From NCBI GenBank assembly GCA_964020155.1, contig OZ026552.1, positions 5,825,523-5,889,522 on the forward strand: a stretch of DNA of 64,000 nt, written 5' to 3'. Both the position numbers and the translations under genes were made by a program. The stretch is from Chondrilla cf. caribensis (Eukaryota; Porifera; Demospongiae; Chondrillida; Chondrillidae). Shown one piece after another: positions 13,066-25,604 of the stretch. The number at the start of each line of letters is the position of its first letter. The first letter of the stretch is position 1. The notes beneath the pieces are model-generated. The model saw nothing but the letters and a program-made list of their open reading frames with translations, was not told where the DNA came from and did not search any database.

Positions 13066-15391
13066 CTGTATATTGAGATGGGTGACAGTGTAAGATGTCA
13101 CAAACATGCTTGCATGTTCAGAACGTCCTCTTATGCCTCCTCTCCCTCAGATCAGGCTGAATGGTATGTCTTGAGTACTCTTACTCTGATGCCCTCCTAA
13201 TACTTTGAATTCATTCCAAATAGATCGTATCAAAGAGTCACTCAGTGAGATATACCTCATGACAAATGTGTACGTGGGCTAGCACACCTGTCCGCTGGTG
13301 TTTGTGTGGTGCTGGCATTTCTCATCTTTGCAGTGTTGTCACTCAGCTGTTGGAGGAGATCCGCGAGATGATTGGATGCCTTTACAAGCTTTCAGAGTGT
13401 GTGGCAGTACTGGACATGTTGGTGTCGTTTGCACACAGCTGCACTGTGTCCACAGGATATGGTATGGGCGGAGGTTGGAATATTTGCTGTTGAATCTCTA
13501 CCTTATCCTATGGTTCTACTCCCTCAACTCCACCCTCTCAACTCTACTTTCTTGACTCCACCCTCCACCTTGCCACTATCCCACGAGCAGTTCGTCCAGA
13601 ATTCACTGACACCCTTGCTCTGCAGCAGTGTAGACATCCGATAATGGAGAAAGTCTCTAAAGAGCACATTGTGCCCAACAGTGCAGTGAGCACCTTTGAC
13701 CTGACTTCTTGCAAGGCCACTTAGTTTCAAATGTCATTGTTTGTTTGTAGTACTGCAGTAGAGAGAGCAACTTCACAGTTATCACTGGGCCTAACATGGT
13801 GCGTGGACAACCAGGAGCTACAGTCTGTTGTTGCCACGACAGCTATTTGTTTTTTTTCATTCCAGAGTGGAAAGTCCACCTATCTAAAGCAGATAGCTCT
13901 GGTACAAGTGATGGGGCAGATTGGATCCTTTGTGCCAGCGAGCTACGCCTCCCTTCGACTAGCCGACCATATTTTCACTAGAATTGGGAGTGATGATGAC
14001 ATTGAGACCAATTCCTCAACATTCATGTTGGAGGTGTGGCAAATCGACTCGTGGGTGTGCCCTTACATGCATTCAAATGTACCTTCACCCACTCCATAGA
14101 TGAAGGAAGTTAACTACATTGTCCAGGTGAGTGAGTGCATGTGTCGTCATGTGACCTGCCTCCATGGCCAACTATTTTTGGGGGGTTGTGAAATATATTT
14201 TTGATGGACATCTAGCTGTTATGGTAGCCGTCATGGCTGAGGCTACCCCAGGATAAATAACAATCCATAACTATGTTATGTTATGCAGAATGTCACTGAC
14301 AAGTCGCTGGTTATAATAGATGAACTGGGAAGAGGTGAGTCACATGTTAACATGGTCCATTGAATATGTGTTGACATGCTGTCCGCCACCGGAAGGCACC
14401 AGCAGTGAAGAGGGGGTGGGGATATGCTTTGCTATCTGTGAACACCTCTTGGAGCACAAGGTGGGTATTGAACGCCATCACACCCTCCCTCTCACGTCTG
14501 CTCCCCACCCTCCCCAGGCGTTCACCTTCTTTGCCACCCTCCCTCTCACGTCTGCTCCCCACCCTTCCCAGGCGTTCACCTTCTTTGCCACCCTCCCTCT
14601 CACGTCTGCTCCCCACCCTTCCCAGGCGTTCACCTTCTTTGCCACCCTCCCTCTCATGTCTGCTCCCCACCTCCCCAGGCGTTCACCTTCTTTGCCACCC
14701 ACGCTATGGAGTTGACGGCTCTGGACACACTCTACCCTAATGTGACCAAGTAAGAGGAGAGTCAATGTTGTGGTGTAGTGTTGTCATGACTACCTCTCCA
14801 CCATTACTTCTGATAGCTATCACTTGGAAGTTAAGGTGAGAGTGATTGACTTGATCTCAATCTGGAATGCCTCGACACACTGAGTGCATTTACTGTTATA
14901 GCACGCTGTCTGTAACCATGGAAATCAAATAGTGTACACACATGTACTCACAAAGGGAAAGACACAGGAGAGGAATTATGGTGGGCAGTTACTGGAGATG
15001 ACTGGGATGGCTTGACATTACTCTTCCTCCTGGTGATAGGCATTTATCTGGCCGAGATGTCCACCTTACCGAATGACATTGTAACTGATGCTAAAGACAT
15101 ACTCAAACAACTACAAATGTCGAAAAAGGTGGTGTATCAAGGGTGTTGTACTGGGATTTGAGAGCTCTCCTTTGAACAACACCTTGTCCATACACTTAGG
15201 ATGCGAATGATGAAGACCATTCACTGAAGTCTCAGAGAGGTCACTTCCAGCTCTCTGCTCATCTGATTCAGTTGGCCAAGAACTCAAAGCTGGACCCCCA
15301 AGGACTTGTCACTTATATGAAGTTTTTGAAGGAAAAATACAAGTGGTTGTGTGACGGCCATCACCAAGGACAACCTTGTGCGGAAGAGTAG
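9690..15391 (+). CDS. MSH4: MSH4, meiotic MutS homologue
   Basis: 29 exons in consistent phase give 902 residues (human ~936): 9690-9714, 9774-9956, 10234-10469, 10524-10586, 10725-10848, 10958-11024, 11085-11109, 11173-11269, 11339-11482, 11550-11588, 11901-11917, 11978-12193, 12262-12394, 12544-12597, 12829-13028, 13151-13163, 13224-13269, 13334-13461, 13591-13685, 13751-13798, 13866-14033, 14100-14126, 14289-14334, 14396-14460, 14679-14749, 14817-14835, 14902-14980, 15040-15128, 15200-15391. Walker A (GPNM/SGKST) is split by an intron. ETNSSTFM, Walker B (VIIDELGRG) and FFATHAMEL are intact. The mismatch-recognition domain I is absent, as in MSH4. With MSH5 it forms the clamp that stabilises meiotic crossover intermediates. 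Very small exons (13, 17, 19, 25 nt) and repeat-filled introns are notable. Confidence 0.95.
10005..10165. repeat. ~30-bp minisatellite in MSH4 intron 2
   Basis: About five copies of a unit around cacaagtcacacccaccctgt plus acagatccc. It lies downstream of the chosen donor at 9957. Confidence 0.85.
11580..11830. repeat. Minisatellite spanning the exon-10 donor of MSH4, then a 25-bp repeat
   Basis: The last bases of exon 10 and its donor (tgtcacag|gtgggc) recur at about 27-bp spacing three times between 11580 and 11650. A second repeat follows: about six copies of a ~25-bp unit containing gtccacagtactagtgtgag, running to about 11830. Confidence 0.85.
12405..12500. repeat. (TG)n microsatellite in MSH4 intron 13
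   Basis: A long TG run with small interruptions (tgatgt), ending in gatatgtgtg. It is intronic. Confidence 0.9.
12579..12790. repeat. 35-bp minisatellite copying the exon-14 donor boundary of MSH4
   Basis: The segment actgttgatgatgtgtctg, which is the end of exon 14, recurs six times with a 35-bp period, starting at 12579, 12614, 12649, 12684, 12719 and 12754. Every copy is followed by gtgt and, after the first, preceded by tgtcag. Each unit therefore looks like a 19-nt exon with its own acceptor and donor. Confidence 0.9.
14484..14700. repeat. 54-bp minisatellite copying the exon-25 acceptor boundary of MSH4
   Basis: The boundary ccccag|gcgttcaccttc plus tttgccacc is present four times, with exon-like starts at 14518, 14572, 14626 and 14679. 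Spacings are 54, 54 and 53 bp. Only the last copy continues into the real exon ([12 protein letters not shown]). Confidence 0.9.
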
Positions 15392-15598
15392 ATCCCTTGA
15401 AATGTATTCTTTGCAAGATACAAATTATGTTACAAAATTATTATTGTGATATTATACTCATTACGTGATCAATTGTTGAAATCCCCTGATACTATCTTTA
15501 GAATATTATGATGGCGTCACTTCCGTACCGCTAAACGCAATTGTACCGAGTTTGCCTTCGCAAAGAAATTATTTTATCGGAGTATTGTGACAAGAAAG

Positions 15599-16813
15599 AT
15601 GCCGAAGAATAAAGGTAAATCGGCTGTGATTATCTATGTAGACAAAGTATCACTGTGAGTGAGACTTTATCTTTCATATATTTCAGGTAAAGGAGGGAAG
15701 AACCGTAGAAGAGGTAAAAATGAGAATGAGAGCGAAAAGAGAGAATTAATATTTAAAGAAGATGGCCAAGGTATAGTTTCTTACATTGTACTTAATCTTT
15801 CAAATTTGGCGTATACTTTGTGAGAATAGTTAGACTTTGTGGTTCGAACGTAGTGTGCCCCTACTGTGTAAGCCAAGTGCTAGTCGTACCACAGACTGTA
15901 TACCCAACCACCACGTGGTGTGTCACAGTTCATTGAGGTCTAGGGGTTGTCTGTAGGATGGCCTGCTGGAAGAAAGGCCTATTGGTGATAAAGTGTGATG
16001 TGACGTGTCTAGCGTGTGTTGCTGTGTGAATGACATAATGCCTCCTTTAGAGTATGCTCAGGTCATCAAAATGTTGGGGAATGGTCGTCTGTCAGCCTTC
16101 TGTTTTGATGGACAAACTCGCCTTTGTCACATCAGAGGCAAATTGAGAAAAAAAGTGTGTTAGATTAAAAGTGGTTATTATGACTGATGTAAACCAATAT
16201 TGTATCTGTCTGATCTTGTCCTTGTGTAGGTTTGGATCAACCAAGGTGACATCATCTTAGTAGGACTGAGGGACTTCCAAGATGAGAAGGCTGATGTTTT
16301 ACTACGCTACAACCCCGATGAAGCACGTAGCTTAAAGGCCTACGGTGAACTACCAGAGGAAGGTTGGACATGCCTTGTATGTACCAATGTTCATTGTTGT
16401 CACCCTAAAACTTGTTCCCACTCCCAATTTCAGCTAAGATAAATGAAAATGTTGGAGGCGGTGGCCAGGATGAGGACATTGACGGTGTTGAATTTTTGGA
16501 AGATTATGATGGCGGGGACCTGGTCCAGGATGACATTGACAATGTGGGTCATGTATTCAATGATAGTGACTGGTATTACTACTTCTTCTGTGTACAAGTG
16601 TCAATGTACGACTGAGTACTTTCCCAATGTGTGCCTGCTCCAATCTCTTTGTATTTGAATCTGTACCCATTCAAAATTTTACATATCCTTAGCCACCCAC
16701 AGTTAATGCCATCATGGAGCCTCGCGATTCCCGAGGATCTATGATGGTAATCAGGTTTGATGGCAGAGCTCCAATAATTAGTGTTTGTATTTTATTGTTC
16801 TCTGCAGATATAA
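15599..16813 (+). CDS. EIF1A: Translation initiation factor eIF1A
   Basis: The six-exon model is 15599-15614, 15687-15770, 16051-16154, 16230-16362, 16434-16543 and 16808-16813, giving 150 residues (human 144). It starts [19 protein letters not shown], as in nearly all animals. The OB-fold follows ([54 protein letters not shown]), then [20 protein letters not shown] and an acidic tail. eIF1A helps scanning and start-codon selection on the 40S subunit. Its extreme C-terminus, DIDDI in human, binds eIF5B. Here the tail ends DDIDN, and an acceptor at 16808 supplies one Ile codon and the stop, restoring a DIDNI end. Without that splice, exon 5 reads on for about 23 unrelated residues. Confidence 0.93.
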
Positions 16814-17042
16814 TGAAAGCTGAAAGTTGAATGATGTAATGACTTATTATTTAATCTCTGTATCATCTGCATGGTTGTGCTTCGTCTCTGTACTGTCCCC
16901 GCACGCCCGGACTCTGTCATAAGTACGCACACACGCTGCACGAGTGTTGTTCCTATTTCGGAAAAACTAATGCTATAAATAGTAACAGTACCGACATTGT
17001 TATACGGAGTTCTTTGTTATGCGGAAATGTTTGTGAGCCAAA

Positions 17043-19538
<2,496 letters not shown>

Positions 19539-19876
19539 TGTGACTCCCTTCGTGTGCTTTGTTGTGAATTTGCAAAGTTTTGTACTAATTTAGTTGGTGT
19601 TGAATTCAAATTTTCAATATTTAATATAGTTGCATCAATTACATTTATTACTATTAGCTGTTTTGAATGCAGTCAACATGAATAAATGATTATGTCACAA
19701 ATGCAGATGAACTTGATACAATAAAAAATACAATTATTTCTTTAAATGTGTTGAAAACAGCACTATCTCTCCATTCCCAACCAGTGCAGAAGAAACACTT
19801 GACCGTGACAATAACTATGTACACACACACAATGGTTATAAAACACACAACGCAATTTGCAGTGATGAGGTAGTCT

Positions 19877-22106
19877 CTACTTCATGTGATTCATAATTGC
19901 CCTGGATACATACAACAGTTCTGCTTGCAGCCGAGCCTCCAGTATCAAGAGGTTGATGTGGACCTATCGAAATGAGGAAACGGGAGGTGAACTGGCTTAT
20001 GGAAAGATTTGGTACAAGTAAACCAACCTTCTCAGATGATACTAATCCAAGAGATGCCATTGTGTCAAAATTACTAAGTCGCACTTGCTCTGGATAGCAT
20101 GCTACCTGTACAAGGAAAGAATGTGCGCTATAGAATAATTTGGGCTTCTGCACCACACTCAACAGTACAGTTGCCAACACACGCACCATTTTGATGTAGG
20201 TTTTAAATGGTATACTCAGTAGTATGTTAACATGGTTATAGTGATAATCGTCTCTCCTGATCCCTTTGATACTTTGTATATAATACCACACAGCTTGCCT
20301 GAAGTGGTGAGTGTCTACACCTTTCTTAGTACCAACACTGAAAGATAACAGAATAACTCAATTGATACGTAGTCTAATGGAGCCAGAGCTAGTCATGAGA
20401 CAAGATTAATTGATACGTGCTTACTATGGGAAAATAACAATAGGACTGTGTACTTACTTATCATAAGTCAAATTGGATATGATGTCAAACTTTCCATCCA
20501 ATAACTCAGCCATTTCCATGTAAAACTGGCTAACCAGAGGGAACCCATGGTCTTCCCAAGAATACTCCTGTGAGACACAGTAGCAATAGCACAGCCATTG
20601 CTACAACATTAGTAGACCACATTCACTTACGCTGCTCCTCATCTTGGCTAAAGACAATGTGTCCTCGTGGACGAACTCTGGATCATTGAGGTACTTCGAT
20701 ATCAGAGCTGGAATGGGAATTGGCGCTGGGACCTTACCATCACCTGAAATTGGAACAGAAGGTACCATTTGATATTGTCGATATACTGAAGAATACTGAG
20801 TACAAAACCATGCAACAGTCCAGTGTGAACAGCAGCAAATCTCACTTCCTAAAGTCCATCCAGACACTGATTCTTCATAATCTTTGTCTTTTTGCTCAAC
20901 AGTTTCCTCATCAGATTCAGAATCTACAGCCTTCAACATGTCACACAACTTGCCTTGGTTACCATGGACACCTGAACAACAAGAATTTGACATGACAACA
21001 GCACATACAACAGTTGAGGACAGTACAGACGCACTGACCCTCCACTCCAACTGATACAAGCAGCTAACCCCCACTATACCTACCTTGAATGAAATGCTCT
21101 ACTTTTTTAGTGGCAACATTTGGGAGTGGTGGGGTCATGGGTGTGGAGACTGAACTATCCCCACCTGACACGGAGCCCTCAGACAGAGATGCTTCAATGG
21201 GATCTGAGACCAGACACAGGGCAGGGTTTGATAGCGTTTTAGCCATGCCACTATCAGCTGCTGTCATATGCCCACAGCCTGTGTCCACCTCTGGAGTAAG
21301 CCCACAACCCAGGGCAAACCCAGCCAAGGAGTGGTAGTGAGCCATGATAATAGAAGCTTGAGTGAGTTCAGCAATGGACCAACTATCATGACCAATCAAC
21401 AGCTCCTAAAGCAGAAAATATGCATGTCACCAGCTACCACATACAGTACATCACCAGCTACCATACACGTCACACACACAGGTCAGCAAATAGAATTAGT
21501 AGAGCACAAACTAACCTTAACATGGTCAGCCTCAACCTTCCACGGCTGGTGAGCCATCAAACTGTTCAATTTGAGCAAGTTATACAATTTTCTAGGAATG
21601 TCTCCAAGCCCAGTCAGCCACCTGACATCACCTCCACAAAAGTGAAACTCCAGTTCTAGAATGGACACCTGGGGAGGATGGAAACACACACACACACTAT
21701 GTCATATTCGTGCACCTTCCAAGTCCAAGCCAGACCTACCAAGTATCCACATCTGTAACGAGCAGCAGCCTGTGGGAGGGGAGGAGAGTCAATGAGGAGA
21801 GACATCTGCAGACAATCATCCCAGCAACTCAGGTGCAGTCAAGTCATTAACCAATTGAAATCAGGAAGTCCAGTCAATAGGAATCCAAACAAATTTGTTA
21901 GCTATTGTACACACCCCCAATCCACCCACTGTGTACACACACCCAATCCACCCACTGTGTACACACACCCAATCCACCCACTGTGTACACAAGTGGTGAC
22001 AGGATGCCAAAGCAGCAATCACCACAAGAATCCGCACAGGAATTTTGGAATTTAAAATGATAATAACAATAAAATTATAAAAATGTACCTCCCGGCCAGC
22101 ATAATA

Positions 22107-22174
<68 letters not shown>

Positions 22175-23109
22175 AACATGCTGCATTACACTGACAGAGG
22201 TACTATAATGAATATTTTATAATTAGCCCTACAATATTCAACTCACTAAAATAGCAATGTAGACTCTGATGTATCGAGGCAGGGGCCCATCTCCATACAT
22301 CAGGACCTGATGAGCATCCAGGAAGACAGCCAGGTACTTGGGGTGGTACCCCATCAGGTTGACCAGATGGGACACTCTACACTCCATAGTGAAAGCTCTC
22401 TCAAATAGCCCAAATGCTCTTTCCTAGACCCGAAACATAAACAGTACATGTGAGTAAACATTCACAAACACAAACATAACAAAATAATGGTCCAGACTGT
22501 ATTTAACCTGTTCTTGGTGAACAAAACTAAAGATGTTCTACCCAGAGATCATTTATCATAACTAGGAGCCAACAAAGTTCTGAATCTCACTAAAGGCTCA
22601 CACAAACATGTACGTAGATTAGCATATTAATATTAATATCTATAACATCATCACCGTGACATCACACTAAAATGTTCATCATAATGGCTTCCACAGAGAG
22701 ACGATGTTCTTCACCTGAAAAAGTATTTCAATGCCGTTAAACTTTCAGATGGAGTAGGAGATATTGAACAGTCAAAAATTGTAAATAGTTATCATTTCAA
22801 ACAGTTGAAAGACATCTTGAAGCTTTTGTCAGGAATGCAGATAAAGAATGAACTCCACCCAGACATGATGGGAGACGTGACTTCTGTTTGAAAACTTGAC
22901 ATCATCTCATATTCAACACTTGCCCAATTTTGACTGTGCAATTCGATTCACAATATCTTGCCCAACACTTGTGATATTATGATAATAAATTCGAATATTG
23001 TCCAAAAAGGACACATTAAAATTCCTTTGCTACACTTAGCCCGCCAACTCAAGGCCATGAGCAATTAACCTCACTAAACTACTCGGTAATAATCAATAGC
23101 ACATGTCCA

Positions 23110-23159
<50 letters not shown>

Positions 23160-23606
23160 GAATATCTTGCTCTAGATTCACATTCAATTCTCCAGTTATA
23201 GAGACAACCTAAATGTGGAAAGGGTAATCCTTGAGATCCTGTACAAAGGTTGGCCTCTGATGTATGGTGTATGCAAACCCATTCTGAACACTAGTGACTG
23301 GGCTCACAGCACAGTTACCAGGATACTAGAGCAAAGTCCAACAAGTGAGTGTCAAGCCAGACAACATTGTGACTAGCACCCTAGTTCTCAGTATCACTCA
23401 AGAACAAACAATGAAGGAATGAACTCTATAAAGAAAGGAAATAGCAGCTTGCTGCAGGAATGTTAGAATGTACCACATATACAGTACTAATAGTTTGAAG
23501 ACACTAGTAATTCTCACAAAGGAAACAGCCCTTGATAAACCCCAAAAAATACTAATAATATTTAGCATATTTGTAAATCCCACCTTAGGATGGTTGCATT
23601 GGGTTG

Positions 23607-23676
<70 letters not shown>

Positions 23677-24533
23677 GTAGCAATCATGTCATTAAACTGA
23701 AGCCCCAGCAATGCTACAGCTGATGCAAGACCTCCCCAGTGTTACAACCACAGCTGACCCTCTGTTCAGGGCATTATCTAATACAGTTTATTATACATTT
23801 AGAATGTAACCGAATTAATAAACTCCAACTTCACACTGCTAGTGGGTCACTGTGTTGATCTGGTTGGCTGCACCCGGACCTTCAAGCACAATAACTTCAA
23901 TGAAACAAGTCCTTTACACTCACCTCTTCCATTGGGATGAAGGTGGAAGGGCTCTCGTATGTTGGAGAAGGAATGTTAACATTTCGGTTCTGAAGGAAAA
24001 AAATAACTAAACACAGTCACACCTGTTTCACCCAACACTCCCTTGTCAATATGGAGTGCAGGCCAACACCCAATATCTCTAGAATCTAACCAACAGCTAT
24101 ACGTTAAGGGTCTATTCGACCAACACGATCAAAAGGCACAAAAGTAAGGAAGCAGTCGACGAGAAAGCTAGTGATGAGGCACTCTTTGGAAACCTACCTT
24201 CAGCCTCTCGAGAAAGCTCTCCAATCTGTGTCTGACATCGGGGAATGGACAGTCTGTAACCAGCCGAACCAGAACGGGTAGGTACAGAGAGAGGGATCTT
24301 TGTAATACAGGGTCCTCTAATGTCATTGCCCATTTTTCCACGCAAACACACATACTGTCCACAGCTTTGTCTCGTTTGGCGCGATCCTTACTCTTTAATT
24401 CGGACAGAAAGGACCTGAGCGCGCCAAAATCGCTTAGCCCTTCTTCACAGCGTGTATCTTGCTTTTCATCAGTGATATCCCCATTAAGTTGACCGAATTT
24501 ATCGTCTATCATGAATGTGTCCACCTCGACCAT
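19877..24533 (-). CDS. SESN: Sestrin, leucine sensor upstream of mTORC1
   Basis: The 13-exon model is 24533-24198, 23989-23924, 23208-23158, 22423-22247, 21769-21740, 21668-21516, 21405-21084, 20971-20846, 20743-20631, 20567-20458, 20337-20187, 20105-20028 and 19963-19877, in phase, giving 599 residues (human 480-550). The first globular domain has VLMYGDGPLPR and AAARYRCGYL, keeping the redox Cys. ELEFHFCGGDVRWL and IIMAHYHSLAGFALGCGL follow. The C-terminal domain has EYSWEDHGFPLVSQFY, GIRRDDYHYNHVN and EKVHINLLILEARLQAELLY. Sestrins bind GATOR2 and release it when leucine is present. Positions matching human SESN2 T374, T386, R390, E451 and H454 are kept; T377 is Asn. The N-terminal ~170 residues are divergent. 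Start codons of this gene and RAB39 are 175 bp apart. Confidence 0.93.
21900..21985. repeat. Short tandem repeat in sestrin intron
   Basis: Three copies of a ~27-bp unit (tgtacacacacccaatccac plus ccactg) lie in an intron of the sestrin gene. Confidence 0.8.
22109..22170. repeat. (CA)n microsatellite in sestrin intron
   Basis: An uninterrupted CA run. Two similar runs lie in neighbouring sestrin introns at about 23112-23157 and 23610-23674. Confidence 0.95.
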
Positions 24534-24708
24534 GTTCGCTCAACTCCAACAACAAAACCGTCAACATGGATCGACAGAGAACAGAATACCGTGAACCGAT
24601 GTCTTTGGGACTCGCGCGACCAACTAATTACTTCCGCACACTGCCGGGGTATAGGCGCTTCCGGTTCCAATCCTTCATAAATATGGCTTCCGGGTGATTG
24701 ATGTCCAG

Positions 24709-25398
24709 ATGGAAGAGAATAACTTTATGTATCAATTTAGATTGATAATAATAGGAGATAGCTCCGTTGGTAAGTCTGCTCTCATTTCCAAGTTTGTCGA
24801 CGATGTTTACAGAGACGAGAGGGATCCCACAGTCGGTGTGGACTTTTATGCGAAGGTCACCGATATCGGGTTGGAAGGAAAACACAGGAAGATGAAGTTA
24901 CAGATATGGGACACGGCCGGCCAAGAGCGGTACAGGTCCATCACAAGATCTTATTATAAAAACGCTGCAGGTTGTATGCTTGTATTCGACATCACTAACC
25001 CTGCTTCCTTCAGGAGTATGACCAGTTGGTTGGACGAGGCTCGCGTTTGTGCCGAACCCCATGAACCCGTGTTCCTGTTGGTCGGAACGAAGAGCGATTT
25101 AGAGAGCAAGAGGATGGTCTCAGCAGAAGAGGCCGAGCACTTTGCCAGAGTTAATCGTATCGACTATATTGAAACGTCAGCTAAGAACAATAGGAACGTG
25201 GGAGAGTGCTTCAAGATGTTGGCCAGGAAAATATATGAAGCACTCAAGATGCGCCAGTTCGATCCGGAGGCTAGTTGGGAGGGCATCAAGCAAGGACCTG
25301 CTCTTGTAAGCGGGGCTCTCCCCAGGCCAAACTCGTTGCTACCAAAAAGTCACGACTCCAAAGATAGTCAAACACGAACATCAAAATGCAATTGTTAA
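24709..25398 (+). CDS. RAB39: RAB39-type small GTPase
   Basis: Single exon of 229 residues from the first in-frame ATG; the frame continues upstream without another Met. G boxes are intact: GDSSVGKS (P-loop), DPTVGVDF (switch I), WDTAGQERYRSITRSYYKNA (switch II), GTKSD and ETSAK. The C-terminus ends KCNC, a CxC geranylgeranylation motif. RAB39 features are the MYQFRLIIIGDS start, DPTVGVDF and the late SWEGIKQG. RAB39 proteins act on late endosomes, autophagy and vesicle traffic. The lack of introns among multi-exon neighbours could reflect an old retrocopy or intron loss. Its stop is 206 bp from the convergent SMCR8 stop. Confidence 0.9.
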   Translation: MEENNFMYQFRLIIIGDSSVGKSALISKFVDDVYRDERDPTVGVDFYAKVTDIGLEGKHRKMKLQIWDTAGQERYRSITRSYYKNAAGCMLVFDITNPASFRSMTSWLDEARVCAEPHEPVFLLVGTKSDLESKRMVSAEEAEHFARVNRIDYIETSAKNNRNVGECFKMLARKIYEALKMRQFDPEASWEGIKQGPALVSGALPRPNSLLPKSHDSKDSQTRTSKCNC

Positions 25399-25604
25399 AT
25401 TAATCTATTGAGACAATAACCCAACTATAGTGGATTTGTTCTGTTTGATGTGTTTTCTTTTGTTTATAGTGTCATCAATGGACCTGGGTATGCAGCTTGC
25501 TCTGCTTGCGAATGCAATTGAAGTTGAATAATAATTGTCAGATATAATATAAAAATTATTGTTGACACTGAATTATTGGGACATTTACAATAGTCTATTG
25601 ATGG

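Noticed and set aside
14320..14740. Separate protein with [18 protein letters not shown] repeats
   Set aside because: Created by the 54-bp repeat at an MSH4 intron/exon boundary; it does not join in frame to the rest of MSH4.
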